Assembly: GCA_016290905.1 (NCBI GenBank) | Contig: JAEEVO010000014.1 | Location: forward strand, 1 to 41,516 | DNA length: 41,516 bases | DNA from: Lachnospiraceae bacterium | Lineage (GTDB): Bacteria; Bacillota; Clostridia; Lachnospirales; Lachnospiraceae | Reading direction: 5' to 3' | Shown here: positions 25,945 to 34,194 of the stretch, piece after piece | Layout: each line of letters opens with the position of its first letter | Position numbering within the stretch: the first letter of the stretch is position 1 | Position numbers and translations under genes: made by a program | Notes under the pieces: model-generated | Database searches by the model: none | The model's input: the letters and a program-made list of their open reading frames with translations, nothing else | Told to the model about the DNA's origin: nothing

Positions 25945-28050
25945 ATGAACACCTATAAGAGCGAAGCGATTCGTAACGTAGCTATTTTAGGGCATGGCGG
26001 CTGCGGCAAGACTACTCTGGTCGAGGCCATTGCGCTTACTAAGGGGATTATCTCTCGTCAGGGACGTGTTGAAGAGGGTAATACCATCAGTGACTATGAT
26101 AAAGAAGAGATCAAGCGTACTTTCTCTATCAGCACTTCACTTATTCCCGTAGAGCATGACGGTATAAAGATCAATTTCCTTGACTGTCCGGGATATTTCG
26201 ATTTTGTCGGCGAAGTAGAAGAAGCACTTGACGCTGCAGGCGCAGCAATCATAGTTGTTAACGCAAAGGCAGGAGTTGAAGTAGGAACGATCAAGGCATG
26301 GGAACTCTGCGAAAAGAAGAAGCTTCCCAGAATGTTCTTTGTTACCGCTATGGATGATCCTAACGCAAACTTTGCTAAAGTTGTGGAGCAGCTTACCGAG
26401 AACTTCGGTACAAAGATAGCTCCTTTCCATACACCTTTCTTTGAAAATGAGAAATTCGTAGGCTTCGTAAACGTTGTTAAGATGGGCGGAAGAAAGTTTA
26501 CAAAGGGCAGTGAGTATACCGAGTGTCCTATTCCCGATTCCGTAAAGGATGATGTTGAGCTTTGCCGTCACGATCTTATCGAGGCTATCGCAGAGTCAAG
26601 CGAAGATCTTATGGAAAAGTATTTTGCAGAAGAAGAGTTCACTCAGGAAGAGATAGATACCGCTCTTCATGCAACTGTATTTGACGGAAGCACTGTTCCC
26701 GTACTTGCAGGTGCAGCTATCAACCAGCAGGGTACAGTCATGCTGCTTAATGCCATCAAGTCATACCTTCCTTCACCTCTTAACCATAAGGTTATCGGCA
26801 AGAGCGCCAAGGATGACAGCGAGTTTGCGGCAAACTATGATATCAGCAAGCCTATGACCGCAAAGGTATTCAAGACCATCGTCGATCCTTTCATCGGTAA
26901 GTATTCGCTTATCAAGGTATGCTCAGGCGTACTTACTTCAGACGCAGTCATTTACAATGCTGACAAGGATACTGAAGAAAAGCTTTCACGTCTTTACATT
27001 CTCCGCGGTAAGGAGACCATAGAGGTTAAAGAGCTTAACCCCGGTGATATCGGCGCAATCGGAAAGCTTTCAAATACCCAGACAGGCGACACATTATCAA
27101 CCAAGGCCAATCCGGTTGTATTCCCCAGGGCACAGTACAGCGTTCCTTACGAGTACAAGAAGGTTGATACAAAGAACAAGGGTGATGAAGACAAGTTTGC
27201 TCAGGCTATGAGTAAGCTCTGTGAAGAGGATAAGACCTTAAAGATGGTTCTTGACAAGGAAAACCGTCAGACCCTTATCTACGGTATCGGCGGACAGCAG
27301 CTTGATATAGTAGTAAGTAAGCTCCAGCAGCGTTATAAGGTTGAGGTTGAGCTTAGTAAGCCCAGAGTTCCTTACCGTGAGACGATCAGGAAGAAGGTTG
27401 AGAAGCAGGGCAAGTATAAGAAGCAGTCCGGCGGACACGGACAGTACGGAGATGTTCATATGAGATTCGAGCCTTCGGGTGATATGGAGAAGGCTTATGA
27501 GTTCGCAGAAGAGATCGTCGGCGGCGTAGTTCCCAAGAACTTCTTCCCGGCAGTTGAGAAGGGACTTGCAGAGTCCGTTCTTAAGGGACCTCTTGCAGGC
27601 TATCCTGTAGTTGGACTTAAGGCAACTCTGTTCTACGGATCTTACCATCCTGTAGATTCTTCGGAAATGGCATTCAAGCAGGCTGCAAGGCTGGCATTCA
27701 AGGCTGCGTTCACAGACCCTAAGGAAAACTGCAATCCTTGTCTCTTAGAGCCCATAGTTTCCATGAAGGTGCTCGTACCCGATAAGTTCACCGGAGATAT
27801 CATGGGTGACCTTAATAAGAGAAGAGGCCGTGTACTTGGTATGAATCCTGTTGCCGGCGGCAAGCAGGAGATTATGGCAGACGTTCCTTTGGCAGAGCTT
27901 TACGGATATTCCACAGACCTTCGTTCCATGACCGGCGGTATCGGCGATTACTCATATGCAATCGACCGTTACGAGCAGGCACCCGCTGATGTACAGGCTA
28001 AGGTTGTTGAGGAAGCAGCTAAGTACATGACAGAGGATGAAGAGGCTTAA
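25945..28050 (+). CDS. EF-G-like translation factor GTPase (EF-G-2 type)
   Basis: The 701-residue protein has the five-domain layout of EF-G. The P loop GHGGCGKTTL is intact. Switch II reads DCPGYFDF, with Tyr in the position of the catalytic His of EF-G (DTPGH). The guanine-specificity motif reads TAMD instead of NKxD. Domain IV has the GHGQYGDVHMRFEP segment, and the C-terminus has PVAGGKQEIMADVPLAELYGYSTDLRSMTGG. These changes place it with EF-G-2 type paralogues, not the main FusA, which usually sits in the str operon. A role as an auxiliary translocation or ribosome-binding factor is inferred. GGAGG lies 10 bases before the ATG; the gene has its own promoter and terminator. Codon choice looks more biased than in its neighbours, consistent with high expression. 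Confidence 0.92.
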   Translation: MNTYKSEAIRNVAILGHGGCGKTTLVEAIALTKGIISRQGRVEEGNTISDYDKEEIKRTFSISTSLIPVEHDGIKINFLDCPGYFDFVGEVEEALDAAGAAIIVVNAKAGVEVGTIKAWELCEKKKLPRMFFVTAMDDPNANFAKVVEQLTENFGTKIAPFHTPFFENEKFVGFVNVVKMGGRKFTKGSEYTECPIPDSVKDDVELCRHDLIEAIAESSEDLMEKYFAEEEFTQEEIDTALHATVFDGSTVPVLAGAAINQQGTVMLLNAIKSYLPSPLNHKVIGKSAKDDSEFAANYDISKPMTAKVFKTIVDPFIGKYSLIKVCSGVLTSDAVIYNADKDTEEKLSRLYILRGKETIEVKELNPGDIGAIGKLSNTQTGDTLSTKANPVVFPRAQYSVPYEYKKVDTKNKGDEDKFAQAMSKLCEEDKTLKMVLDKENRQTLIYGIGGQQLDIVVSKLQQRYKVEVELSKPRVPYRETIRKKVEKQGKYKKQSGGHGQYGDVHMRFEPSGDMEKAYEFAEEIVGGVVPKNFFPAVEKGLAESVLKGPLAGYPVVGLKATLFYGSYHPVDSSEMAFKQAARLAFKAAFTDPKENCNPCLLEPIVSMKVLVPDKFTGDIMGDLNKRRGRVLGMNPVAGGKQEIMADVPLAELYGYSTDLRSMTGGIGDYSYAIDRYEQAPADVQAKVVEEAAKYMTEDEEA

Positions 28051-28091
28051 CAGCATCCAAGAGATAAATATGTTTTAATCATAAAGATTTC

Positions 28092-28120
28092 GGGGACAAA
28101 ACTTTGTTTTGTCCCCTTTT
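28092..28120 (+). terminator. Intrinsic terminator after the EF-G-like gene
   Basis: A perfect 10-base stem GGGGACAAAA/TTTTGTCCCC with loop CTTTG is followed by four Ts. Confidence 0.92.
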
Positions 28121-28135
28121 ATGTTTATAAATCTG

Positions 28136-28164
28136 TTGTCAAAAGCAGTTTTTTTTGCTATAAT
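28136..28164 (+). promoter_or_regulatory. Promoter for the YqeG-aroQ genes
   Basis: TTGTCA (28136-28141), a 17-base spacer and TATAAT (28159-28164). The leader to the YqeG ATG is about 110 bases; I see no riboswitch-like structure in it. Confidence 0.8.
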
Positions 28165-28281
28165 GATTATAACTATATTTGAAAAACCACCGGCAGATAA
28201 TTTTACTTGACTAATCCGGTATGATGTTGTAATATTTTGAATCATTCTTTGAGAGCACTTTTTGGGAGTAAGTTAAAGGTT

Positions 28282-28818
28282 ATGTTTGAAAGATTATATC
28301 CTGATGAGTGGGTAAGTTCCACTTATGAAATAGATTTTGAAAAATATTATGATGAAGGCTTCAGGGGAATCATATTTGACATAGACAACACCCTTGTTCC
28401 GCACGGAGCAGACGCCGACGAAAGAGCGATAGAACTGTTCAGCCGCCTGAAATCCATAGGGTATGACATATGTCTTCTTTCAAACAATAAAAAAGCACGC
28501 GTCAAAAGGTTTAACAAGGATGTAAATGTCAAATACATATTCAAGGCTCAAAAGCCGTATTCCAGAAATTATTATGCGGCGGCCATGAAGATGCACTTTT
28601 CGGTAAAGTCGGTACTCTGTGTGGGCGATCAGCTTTTTACGGATATATACGGCGGAAACCTGGCAGGCATACATACGATACTTGTTAATCCGATAAACCG
28701 TCGTGAAGAGATCCAGATAATATTAAAGAGGATATTGGAGAGATTTGTACTTCATTTTTATAAGAAGAAATTGAAATCCGAAGGAAAGCAGTGGCCGGGC
28801 AGAAAATTCTCGGGGTGA
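28282..28818 (+). CDS. YqeG family HAD IIIA-type phosphatase
   Basis: The 178-residue protein begins MFERLYPDEWVSSTYEIDF, the usual YqeG start, and has the HAD motif I GIIFDIDNTLVPH (nucleophile and acid Asp), motif II LLSNN, a Lys in FKAQKPY and motif IV VGDQLFTDIYGGN. It is therefore a likely active phosphatase. Substrates are not settled; related proteins include phosphatidylglycerophosphate phosphatases. I chose the ATG at 28282 by alignment to the family. A TTG at 28237 adds 15 residues without a ribosome binding site, but the site for 28282 is also weak. aroQ follows after 76 bases, with a poor promoter-like TATAAT at 28867. Confidence 0.88.
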   Translation: MFERLYPDEWVSSTYEIDFEKYYDEGFRGIIFDIDNTLVPHGADADERAIELFSRLKSIGYDICLLSNNKKARVKRFNKDVNVKYIFKAQKPYSRNYYAAAMKMHFSVKSVLCVGDQLFTDIYGGNLAGIHTILVNPINRREEIQIILKRILERFVLHFYKKKLKSEGKQWPGRKFSG

Positions 28819-28894
28819 CAATGAAATTCAATTATTCATGACTGTGTGGGAAGTTTAAGTAAAGAATATAATATACGGAAACGGAGTAAGTAAC

Positions 28895-29326
28895 ATGAAC
28901 ATTATGATAATCAACGGTCCCAATCTTGATATGCTTGGGATCAGGCAGCCGGAGATATACGGACACGAGGACTATGACGATCTTTGCTTCCAGATAGACA
29001 AGTGGGCAGAAGAGCTTGAGATCACGGTTGACGTAAGGCAGAGCAACCATGAAGGAGATATTGTCGAATTCATACATGAAGCTTATGAGGATGATTTTGA
29101 CGGCGTGATAATCAATCCTGCGGCATATACTCATTACAGTTATGCGATAAGGGATGCGCTTCTCATACTAAATGTGCCGGTAGTCGAGGTACACCTTACG
29201 GACATCTCGCAAAGGGATGAATTCAGGCGTCATTCGGTCATCAGCGACATTTGTGCAAAGACCGTTATGGGCAAGGGATTTGCGGGTTATAAAGAGGCTC
29301 TTGATTTTTTTTTCGATTTGTTATAA
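28895..29326 (+). CDS. aroQ: 3-dehydroquinate dehydratase, type II
   Basis: AroQ catalyses the third step of the shikimate pathway, removing water from 3-dehydroquinate. The 143-residue length is typical for the dodecameric type II enzyme. The catalytic Tyr lies in PEIYG (Y22), the Arg in GIRQP (R17), the catalytic His in AYTHYS, and the substrate-binding Glu-Val-His in VEVHL, with RDEFRRHS after it. The usual GPNLN motif reads GPNLD, an Asn to Asp change at residue 12. GGAG lies 9 bases before the ATG. No other shikimate gene is present; the gene stands between YqeG and efp, an arrangement seen in other Clostridia. Confidence 0.93.
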   Translation: MNIMIINGPNLDMLGIRQPEIYGHEDYDDLCFQIDKWAEELEITVDVRQSNHEGDIVEFIHEAYEDDFDGVIINPAAYTHYSYAIRDALLILNVPVVEVHLTDISQRDEFRRHSVISDICAKTVMGKGFAGYKEALDFFFDLL

Positions 29327-29333
29327 AAAATTC

Positions 29334-29362
29334 TTGCAATTATTTTGATTTTAGGATAGAAT
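29334..29362 (+). promoter_or_regulatory. Promoter for efp
   Basis: TTGCAA (29334-29339), a 17-base spacer and TAGAAT (29357-29362), starting 7 bases after the aroQ stop. Confidence 0.75.
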
Positions 29363-29405
29363 AAATTAGTTAGTTGAACACAGAACATATGGAGGATTGT
29401 TTTTT

Positions 29406-29963
29406 ATGATTTCAGCAGGTGATTTTAGAAACGGATTAACACTTGAGATTGAAGGCTCGGTATTCCAGGTAGTAGAGTTCCAGCATGTAAAGCCCGGAAA
29501 AGGAGCTGCATTTGTCAGAACCAAGCTTAAGAACATTATCAACGGCGGCGTTGTAGAGCGTACATTCCGTCCTACAGAGAAGTATCCTCAGGCTCACATC
29601 GAGAAGAGCGAGATGCAGTATCTCTATGCAGATGGTGATATGTTTAACTTCATGAATACCGAGAACTATGAGCAGATAGCTCTGACCAGTGATCAGATCG
29701 GTGACGCATTAAAGTTTGTAAAAGAGAACGATATGGTAAATATGCTTTCATATCAGGGAAAGGTATTCTCCGTAGAGCCTCCTATGTTTGCAGAACTTGT
29801 AATCACCGAGACAGAGCCCGGCTTCAAGGGCGACACCGCTACAGGTGCTTCAAAGCCCGCTATCGTAGAGACCGGTGCACAGATTCTTGTGCCTCTGTTT
29901 GTTGAGCGTGGAGATAAAGTACAGATTGACACACGTACGGGCGAGTATCTCAAGAGGATCTGA
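29406..29963 (+). CDS. efp: Translation elongation factor P
   Basis: EF-P relieves ribosome stalling at consecutive prolines. The 185-residue protein has the usual three barrels. The modification loop reads [12 protein letters not shown] with Lys32, the position that carries 5-aminopentanol in Bacillus subtilis. The C-terminal signature [19 protein letters not shown] is complete. I chose the ATG at 29406 ([10 protein letters not shown], the family start), with GGAGG 10 bases upstream. It has its own promoter and a terminator, so it is probably made as a single-gene transcript at high level. No EarP, EpmA or YmfI-like modification gene is in the window. Confidence 0.97.
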   Translation: MISAGDFRNGLTLEIEGSVFQVVEFQHVKPGKGAAFVRTKLKNIINGGVVERTFRPTEKYPQAHIEKSEMQYLYADGDMFNFMNTENYEQIALTSDQIGDALKFVKENDMVNMLSYQGKVFSVEPPMFAELVITETEPGFKGDTATGASKPAIVETGAQILVPLFVERGDKVQIDTRTGEYLKRI

Positions 29964-29978
29964 TATTATTGTTTTTTC

Positions 29979-30015
29979 TTGCCATTTCCTTGCCTAGAGG
30001 AAGTGGCAAATTTTT
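29979..30015 (+). terminator. Intrinsic terminator after efp
   Basis: The stem TTGCCA-T-TTCCT pairs with AGGAA-G-TGGCAA around a TGCCTAG loop, followed by ATTTTT. Confidence 0.85.
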
Positions 30016-30040
30016 ATGAAAGGAGCCGTTTTTCGGCAAA

Positions 30041-30403
30041 GTGTTTAGTGCTATGGAAGAAATAACCGATTTCAAAGGTGATGTTAAAATCTCTGACAGT
30101 GTTGTAGCAAGTATAGCAGGGCTGGCAGCTTCTGAAATAAAAGGAGTTCATTCCTTAAGCGGCAACCTGACAAATGAGATAGTTGCAAAGTTCGGCATAA
30201 AGAATAATTCAAAGGGCGTTAAGCTGGCAATCGATTCAGGAAACGTCGTAGCCGACATATATGTAAATGTACTTTACGGATACAGTATTCCCGAGGTATC
30301 AAAGAAGGTACAGGAAAAGGTAAAGCAGGCCATTGAAAGCATGACAGGTCTTTCTGTTGTGGGAGTAAATGTTAGAATAGTGGGTATCACTGTAAAAGTC
30401 TGA
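30041..30403 (+). CDS. Asp23/Gls24 family envelope stress response protein (YqhY-like)
   Basis: The 120-residue protein matches the Asp23/Gls24 family: GDVKISDSVVASIAGLAASEIKG in the first part and VKQAIESMTGLSVVGVNVRI near the end. The YqhY-type member encoded beside nusB is linked in B. subtilis to control of acetyl-CoA carboxylase; that link is not shown here. The start is probably the GTG at 30041. Its AGGAG site (30021-30025) is 15 bases away, but a small GCCG-TTTTT-CGGC hairpin between them could bring it close. The ATG at 30053 is the alternative, with a product 4 residues shorter. It precedes nusB by 14 bases. Confidence 0.88.
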   Translation: MFSAMEEITDFKGDVKISDSVVASIAGLAASEIKGVHSLSGNLTNEIVAKFGIKNNSKGVKLAIDSGNVVADIYVNVLYGYSIPEVSKKVQEKVKQAIESMTGLSVVGVNVRIVGITVKV

Positions 30404-30417
30404 CTGGAGATTAAATA

Positions 30418-30828
30418 ATGCAGAGGAATCTTAGAAAGCGGCTTCTGGAATTGTTGTTTTTGCGGGAATTTCACGAGTGTGATGAGATTGAGGAGCAGAA
30501 TCAGCTTTATTTTGATGTTGTTTTACCGAACGAAGGCATAAAAAACGACAATAAAGAAGAAGTGCTTGAAAAGTATAATAAAATATCGGATGTACTTTCG
30601 GAAATAGACCAGAGGCTCTCTTCGGAGATACAGAAATGGAGCTTTAACAGGACAGGTCTTGTCGAAAGGAACATTTTGCGTCTTTGCACATATGAGATAT
30701 TTTATGAGCAGCTTCCCGAAGCTATTGCAATAAATGAAGCCGTTGAGCTTGCAAAGGAATACGGTGGAGCACAGTCGGCCGGTTTCATAAACGGGGTTCT
30801 TGCAAAAATTGTAAAAGGGAAAAGCTGA
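30418..30828 (+). CDS. nusB: Transcription antitermination factor NusB
   Basis: NusB binds boxA RNA with S10 (NusE) and supports antitermination of rRNA operons. The 136-residue, all-helical protein has the conserved RLLELLFLREFHE start, FNRTGLVERNILRLCTYEIFY and PEAIAINEAVELAKEYGG followed by FINGVLAKI. GGAG lies about 9 bases before the ATG. ispA follows after 7 bases, so both are translated from one message. The xseA and xseB genes that often stand between nusB and ispA are missing. Confidence 0.94.
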   Translation: MQRNLRKRLLELLFLREFHECDEIEEQNQLYFDVVLPNEGIKNDNKEEVLEKYNKISDVLSEIDQRLSSEIQKWSFNRTGLVERNILRLCTYEIFYEQLPEAIAINEAVELAKEYGGAQSAGFINGVLAKIVKGKS

Positions 30829-30835
30829 GAGTGCT

Positions 30836-31804
30836 ATGGATAATAAGTCTTTACAGAGTAAAACAGAACATATAAATGAAATACTGAAAAACAGCCTTCC
30901 GCAGTCAAAGGAGTACGGAAGGATATGTGAAGCAATGAATTACAGCGTGCTGAACGGAGGTAAGAGACTTCGTGCCATCATGCTGTTAGAGTGTTTCCGG
31001 ATGTTTTCGATCGACGAAAAGCTTGAAAAGCTTTTGGCGGAGCCTTTTGTTTCAGCTATAGAGTTTATACATGCATATTCACTTGTGCATGACGATCTGC
31101 CGGCTATGGACAATGATGTTCTGCGTCGCGGAAAGCCTACAACACATGTTGCGTTCGGACATGCGATCGGAGTTCTTACCGGAGATGCATTGCTTAATTA
31201 TGCTTTCGAAATCATCGGTAACATATCGGAAAATCCGGAAACGTTTGAAAAGGATTACGGTTTAAGAGTATTAAAGGCATTCAGGATCCTGGCCGGAAAA
31301 GCCGGTTACAGCGGCATGATAGGCGGACAGGTTCTCGATACGACGGAAAAATACAGTGAAGACAAGAAGGTAACGGGTTTTGACCAGCTTTCGGAGATAG
31401 GCATTGCAGATGAGGATATAGAAAAGATCAAATATATCCTTAGAGTTTATGAGTTAAAGACTTCGTATCTAATTGAAGCGGCTCTTATGTGCGGGGCGGT
31501 TTTGGGCGGTGCATCCCAAAAGGATGTAGAAAGTCTTGAGACAGCCGGAAGAGCATTGGGCCTTGCCTTTCAGATAGAGGATGACATCCTTGACATGACA
31601 TCGGATTCGGAAACACTCGGAAAAAGCGTTAACATAGACGAGAAAAACGGAAAAGAGACAGTAGCAAGGATACTCGGACTTGCAAAGGCCGGAGAGCTTG
31701 TAAAGGTCTATACCGCGTTAGCCATAAACGGACTCAGCGCTGTCGGACGTGATAATAAGTTTCTCCTGAAGCTTTTTGAAAGTCTGATATTCAGGAAACT
31801 TTAA
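30836..31804 (+). CDS. ispA: Polyprenyl (farnesyl/geranyl) diphosphate synthase
   Basis: The enzyme condenses isopentenyl diphosphate with allylic diphosphates, giving farnesyl diphosphate for undecaprenyl lipid and quinones. The first Asp-rich motif is HDDLPAMDND (about residue 85), the second is QIEDDILDMTSD (about 249), and NGGKRLRA binds isopentenyl diphosphate. The 322-residue length is slightly above the usual 295, owing to an insertion around KYSEDKKVTGFDQLSEIGIA (about residues 175-200) before the YELKTSYLIEAA segment. Product length is judged only from genomic context. dxs follows immediately, so precursor supply and chain building are encoded together. Confidence 0.94.
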   Translation: MDNKSLQSKTEHINEILKNSLPQSKEYGRICEAMNYSVLNGGKRLRAIMLLECFRMFSIDEKLEKLLAEPFVSAIEFIHAYSLVHDDLPAMDNDVLRRGKPTTHVAFGHAIGVLTGDALLNYAFEIIGNISENPETFEKDYGLRVLKAFRILAGKAGYSGMIGGQVLDTTEKYSEDKKVTGFDQLSEIGIADEDIEKIKYILRVYELKTSYLIEAALMCGAVLGGASQKDVESLETAGRALGLAFQIEDDILDMTSDSETLGKSVNIDEKNGKETVARILGLAKAGELVKVYTALAINGLSAVGRDNKFLLKLFESLIFRKL

Positions 31805-31834
31805 TTATTTTGACGGGGTTTGTCAGAGGTTGAA

Positions 31835-33697
31835 ATGAGCATACTTGATCAGATAAATGAGCCAAATGATATAAAAAACATCCCTGAAGAAAATTACAGG
31901 GAGCTTGCTCGGGAAATCAGGAAGTTTCTGATCAGAAAAGTAAGCAATACCGGAGGACATCTGGCCTCAAACTTAGGTACAGTGGAATTGACCATGGCAC
32001 TGCACCTTTTTTTAAGTTTCCCGGAGGATAAGCTGATATTTGACGTAGGTCATCAGAGCTACACACATAAGCTCCTTACCGGAAGAAAGAACGGATTTGA
32101 CAATTTAAGACAGTTCGGCGGCATGAGCGGATTTCCCAACCGTAAGGAAAGTCCCTGTGACGCTTTTAATACAGGACATGCATCCACATCCATATCCGTT
32201 GCCGACGGTATTGTAAAGGCAAGGGATCTTAAGGGTGAGAAATATAAGGTTGTAGCGGTCATCGGAGACGGAGCGCTTTCGGGAGGTATGGCATTCGAAG
32301 CGCTGAATAACGCCGGAAGGCTTAAGTCAAACCTGATAATAGTTCTTAACGATAATAAAATGTCGATATCGGAAAATGTCGGCGGTATGGCGGCATATCT
32401 GGGCAAGCTGCGTACGAACTCAAAATATACCGGACTGAAGATGAACATAGAGGAAAAGCTGAAAACTGTTCCTTATATGGGAGATAAGATGGTAAAAAGG
32501 ATAAAAAAATCCAAGGCATCCATCAAAAGCCTCTTTGTTCCGGGCATGCTTTTCGAAAATATGGGCATTACCTATATCGGACCCATCGACGGGCATAACA
32601 TTCCGCTTATGCTTAAGGCCTTTGAGGCTGCAGCCCAATCGAGAACTCCGGTAATGGTTCATGTGATAACGAAGAAGGGTAAGGGTTACGGTCCCGCAGA
32701 GGAGGATCCCGCAAGCTTCCACGGTGTTGAGCCTTTTGTGCTCTCGACAGGTGAAAAGAAAACAGAAAAATCATGCAAGACCTATACCGACATATTCTCG
32801 GAAACAATAGTAGGTATCGGTGAGAGCAATGAGAATATAGTAGCCGTTACCGCAGCCATGGCCGACGGAACAGGACTTAAGGAATGGGAAAGAAACTTCC
32901 CCGACAGGTTTTTTGATGTCGGTATCGCCGAAGAACATGCCGTTACCTTTGCGGCAGGTATGGCGTCCGCGGGCTTGCATCCCGTAGTTGCGATTTATTC
33001 GACATTCCTGCAGAGATCCTTCGATCAGCTGGTACATGATGTGGCACTTAATTTTCTGCCGGTAACCATATGCGTTGACAGGGCGGGCATAGTAGGCTGT
33101 GACGGTGAGACACACCAGGGTATACTGGATCTTTCGTTTCTTTCAAGCATACCGGGCTTTGCCGTGATGGCTCCGAAAAACGCACGTGAGTTTGCGGATA
33201 TGCTCGTATTTGCTTGTAATTATAACGGACCTGCGGCAATAAGATATCCGAGAGCAAAAGCATTCTACGGATGCGAAACCGACAATCCGATAGAACTCGG
33301 CAAAGCGGAGTTCATAAGAAAAGGAGAAAAAGCTGCCGTTATCGCCGTAGGAAAGATGGTCAAGGTCATGGACGGGGTTTTGAAGGAGATTGAGGAAGAA
33401 GGCGACAATCTTACGCTTGTTAATGCAAGATTTGTAAATCCGATAGACTTTGAGATGATCGACAGGCTCTGTGAGACTCACGATATCATTATCACGGCAG
33501 AGGAAAATGTTAAGCGCGGAGGCTTTGGTGAAGCGGTCGCCGAACATTTGATGGAGAACGGAAGAAAGAACACATTCCTTAACATTTCACTTCCGGACAG
33601 CTTCATAGCTCACGGGATACCGAGGGACCTGAGAGATTCCATAGGTTTTGATCCGAAATCATTAAAATGCAAGATTAAAGCGCTTTTGAATACTTAA
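31835..33697 (+). CDS. dxs: 1-deoxy-D-xylulose-5-phosphate synthase
   Basis: Dxs joins pyruvate and glyceraldehyde 3-phosphate with thiamine diphosphate, the entry step of the MEP isoprenoid pathway. The 620-residue protein has SNTGGHLASNLGTVELT, DVGHQSYTHKLLTGR, the cofactor motif GDGALSGGMAFEALNNAG (about residue 144), the catalytic Glu region GIAEEHAVTFAAG, and DRAGIVGCDGETHQG. I chose the ATG at 31835, with AGAGG 7 bases upstream. The in-frame TTG at 31820 would use that site as codons. Despite small differences in the middle (residues 190-235), the gene is intact. No rho-independent terminator is clear after it; the rpsU promoter starts 22 bases beyond the stop. Confidence 0.96.
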   Translation: MSILDQINEPNDIKNIPEENYRELAREIRKFLIRKVSNTGGHLASNLGTVELTMALHLFLSFPEDKLIFDVGHQSYTHKLLTGRKNGFDNLRQFGGMSGFPNRKESPCDAFNTGHASTSISVADGIVKARDLKGEKYKVVAVIGDGALSGGMAFEALNNAGRLKSNLIIVLNDNKMSISENVGGMAAYLGKLRTNSKYTGLKMNIEEKLKTVPYMGDKMVKRIKKSKASIKSLFVPGMLFENMGITYIGPIDGHNIPLMLKAFEAAAQSRTPVMVHVITKKGKGYGPAEEDPASFHGVEPFVLSTGEKKTEKSCKTYTDIFSETIVGIGESNENIVAVTAAMADGTGLKEWERNFPDRFFDVGIAEEHAVTFAAGMASAGLHPVVAIYSTFLQRSFDQLVHDVALNFLPVTICVDRAGIVGCDGETHQGILDLSFLSSIPGFAVMAPKNAREFADMLVFACNYNGPAAIRYPRAKAFYGCETDNPIELGKAEFIRKGEKAAVIAVGKMVKVMDGVLKEIEEEGDNLTLVNARFVNPIDFEMIDRLCETHDIIITAEENVKRGGFGEAVAEHLMENGRKNTFLNISLPDSFIAHGIPRDLRDSIGFDPKSLKCKIKALLNT

Positions 33698-33719
33698 GCA
33701 TAAAAAAATAAAAAAAGTA

Positions 33720-33747
33720 TTGACTAACTCTGAAAACGTGGTATAAT
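33720..33747 (+). promoter_or_regulatory. Promoter for rpsU
   Basis: TTGACT (33720-33725), a 16-base spacer and TATAAT (33742-33747), about 75 bases before the rpsU start. Confidence 0.85.
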
Positions 33748-33823
33748 AATCTTTGTGCTACAAATACCATAACAGTAAGTTTGGCACGAAGTCCACAACT
33801 GGAGGGAGGTTTGGTGTGAGATT

Positions 33824-34000
33824 ATGTCAAACGTTATCGTAAAAGAAAACGAGTCATTAGACAGTGCTCTTCGCAGATTCAAGCGTAATTGCGCAAAGGC
33901 AGGTATCCAGCAGGAAATCCGCAAGAGAGAGCATTATGAGAAGCCCAGCGTAAGACGTAAAAAGAAGTCTGAAGCAGCTCGCAAGAGAAAGTTCAAATAA
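33824..34000 (+). CDS. rpsU: 30S ribosomal protein S21
   Basis: This is a 58-residue basic protein of the small ribosomal subunit platform, near the anti-Shine-Dalgarno end of 16S rRNA. The sequence runs [20 protein letters not shown] and ends in [15 protein letters not shown], standard for S21. The strong GGAGGGAGG site (33801-33809) is 14 bases from the ATG, longer than usual; a closer GTGAG at 33816 may help. No alternative in-frame start fits better. It has its own promoter and a terminator, so it can be expressed apart from dxs and phoH. Confidence 0.96.
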   Translation: MSNVIVKENESLDSALRRFKRNCAKAGIQQEIRKREHYEKPSVRRKKKSEAARKRKFK

Positions 34001-34012
34001 GTTTTATATTTT

Positions 34013-34048
34013 CCCTTTACCGTTATCCGGTAAAGGGATTTTTCTTTT
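34013..34048 (+). terminator. Intrinsic terminator after rpsU
   Basis: A perfect 10-base stem CCCTTTACCG/CGGTAAAGGG with loop TTATC is followed by ATTTTTCTTTT. Confidence 0.93.
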
Positions 34049-34093
34049 GACGGTTTTTCCTCCCCATTTATTTTGAATTTCATAAGAAAATTG

Positions 34094-34122
34094 TTGTAAA
34101 TATAAGTCAAAATTGCTATAAT
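34094..34122 (+). promoter_or_regulatory. Promoter for the phoH-ybeY run
   Basis: TTGTAA (34094-34099), a 17-base spacer and TATAAT (34117-34122). The predicted transcript start is near 34129. Confidence 0.75.
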
Positions 34123-34133
34123 AATAAGATAAT

Positions 34134-34152
34134 AAAACGCTGAAGGCGTTTT
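34134..34152 (+). other. 5'-terminal stem-loop in the phoH leader
   Basis: AAAACGC/GCGTTTT closes a TGAAG loop within a few bases of the predicted transcript start. A near-copy (AAACGCT-GAA-AGCGTTT) lies in the multi-hairpin element at 20444-20460. There is no T tract and it is far from any stop codon, so it is not a terminator. It might protect the 5' end of the message. Confidence 0.5.
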
Positions 34153-34194
34153 CTGGATTACATTGAAAATAAGCAGTGATAAAGAGGACTATAT

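Noticed and set aside
28164..28281. Riboswitch in the YqeG leader
   Set aside because: About 110 bases of leader exist, but I found no stable paired structure or known aptamer motif.
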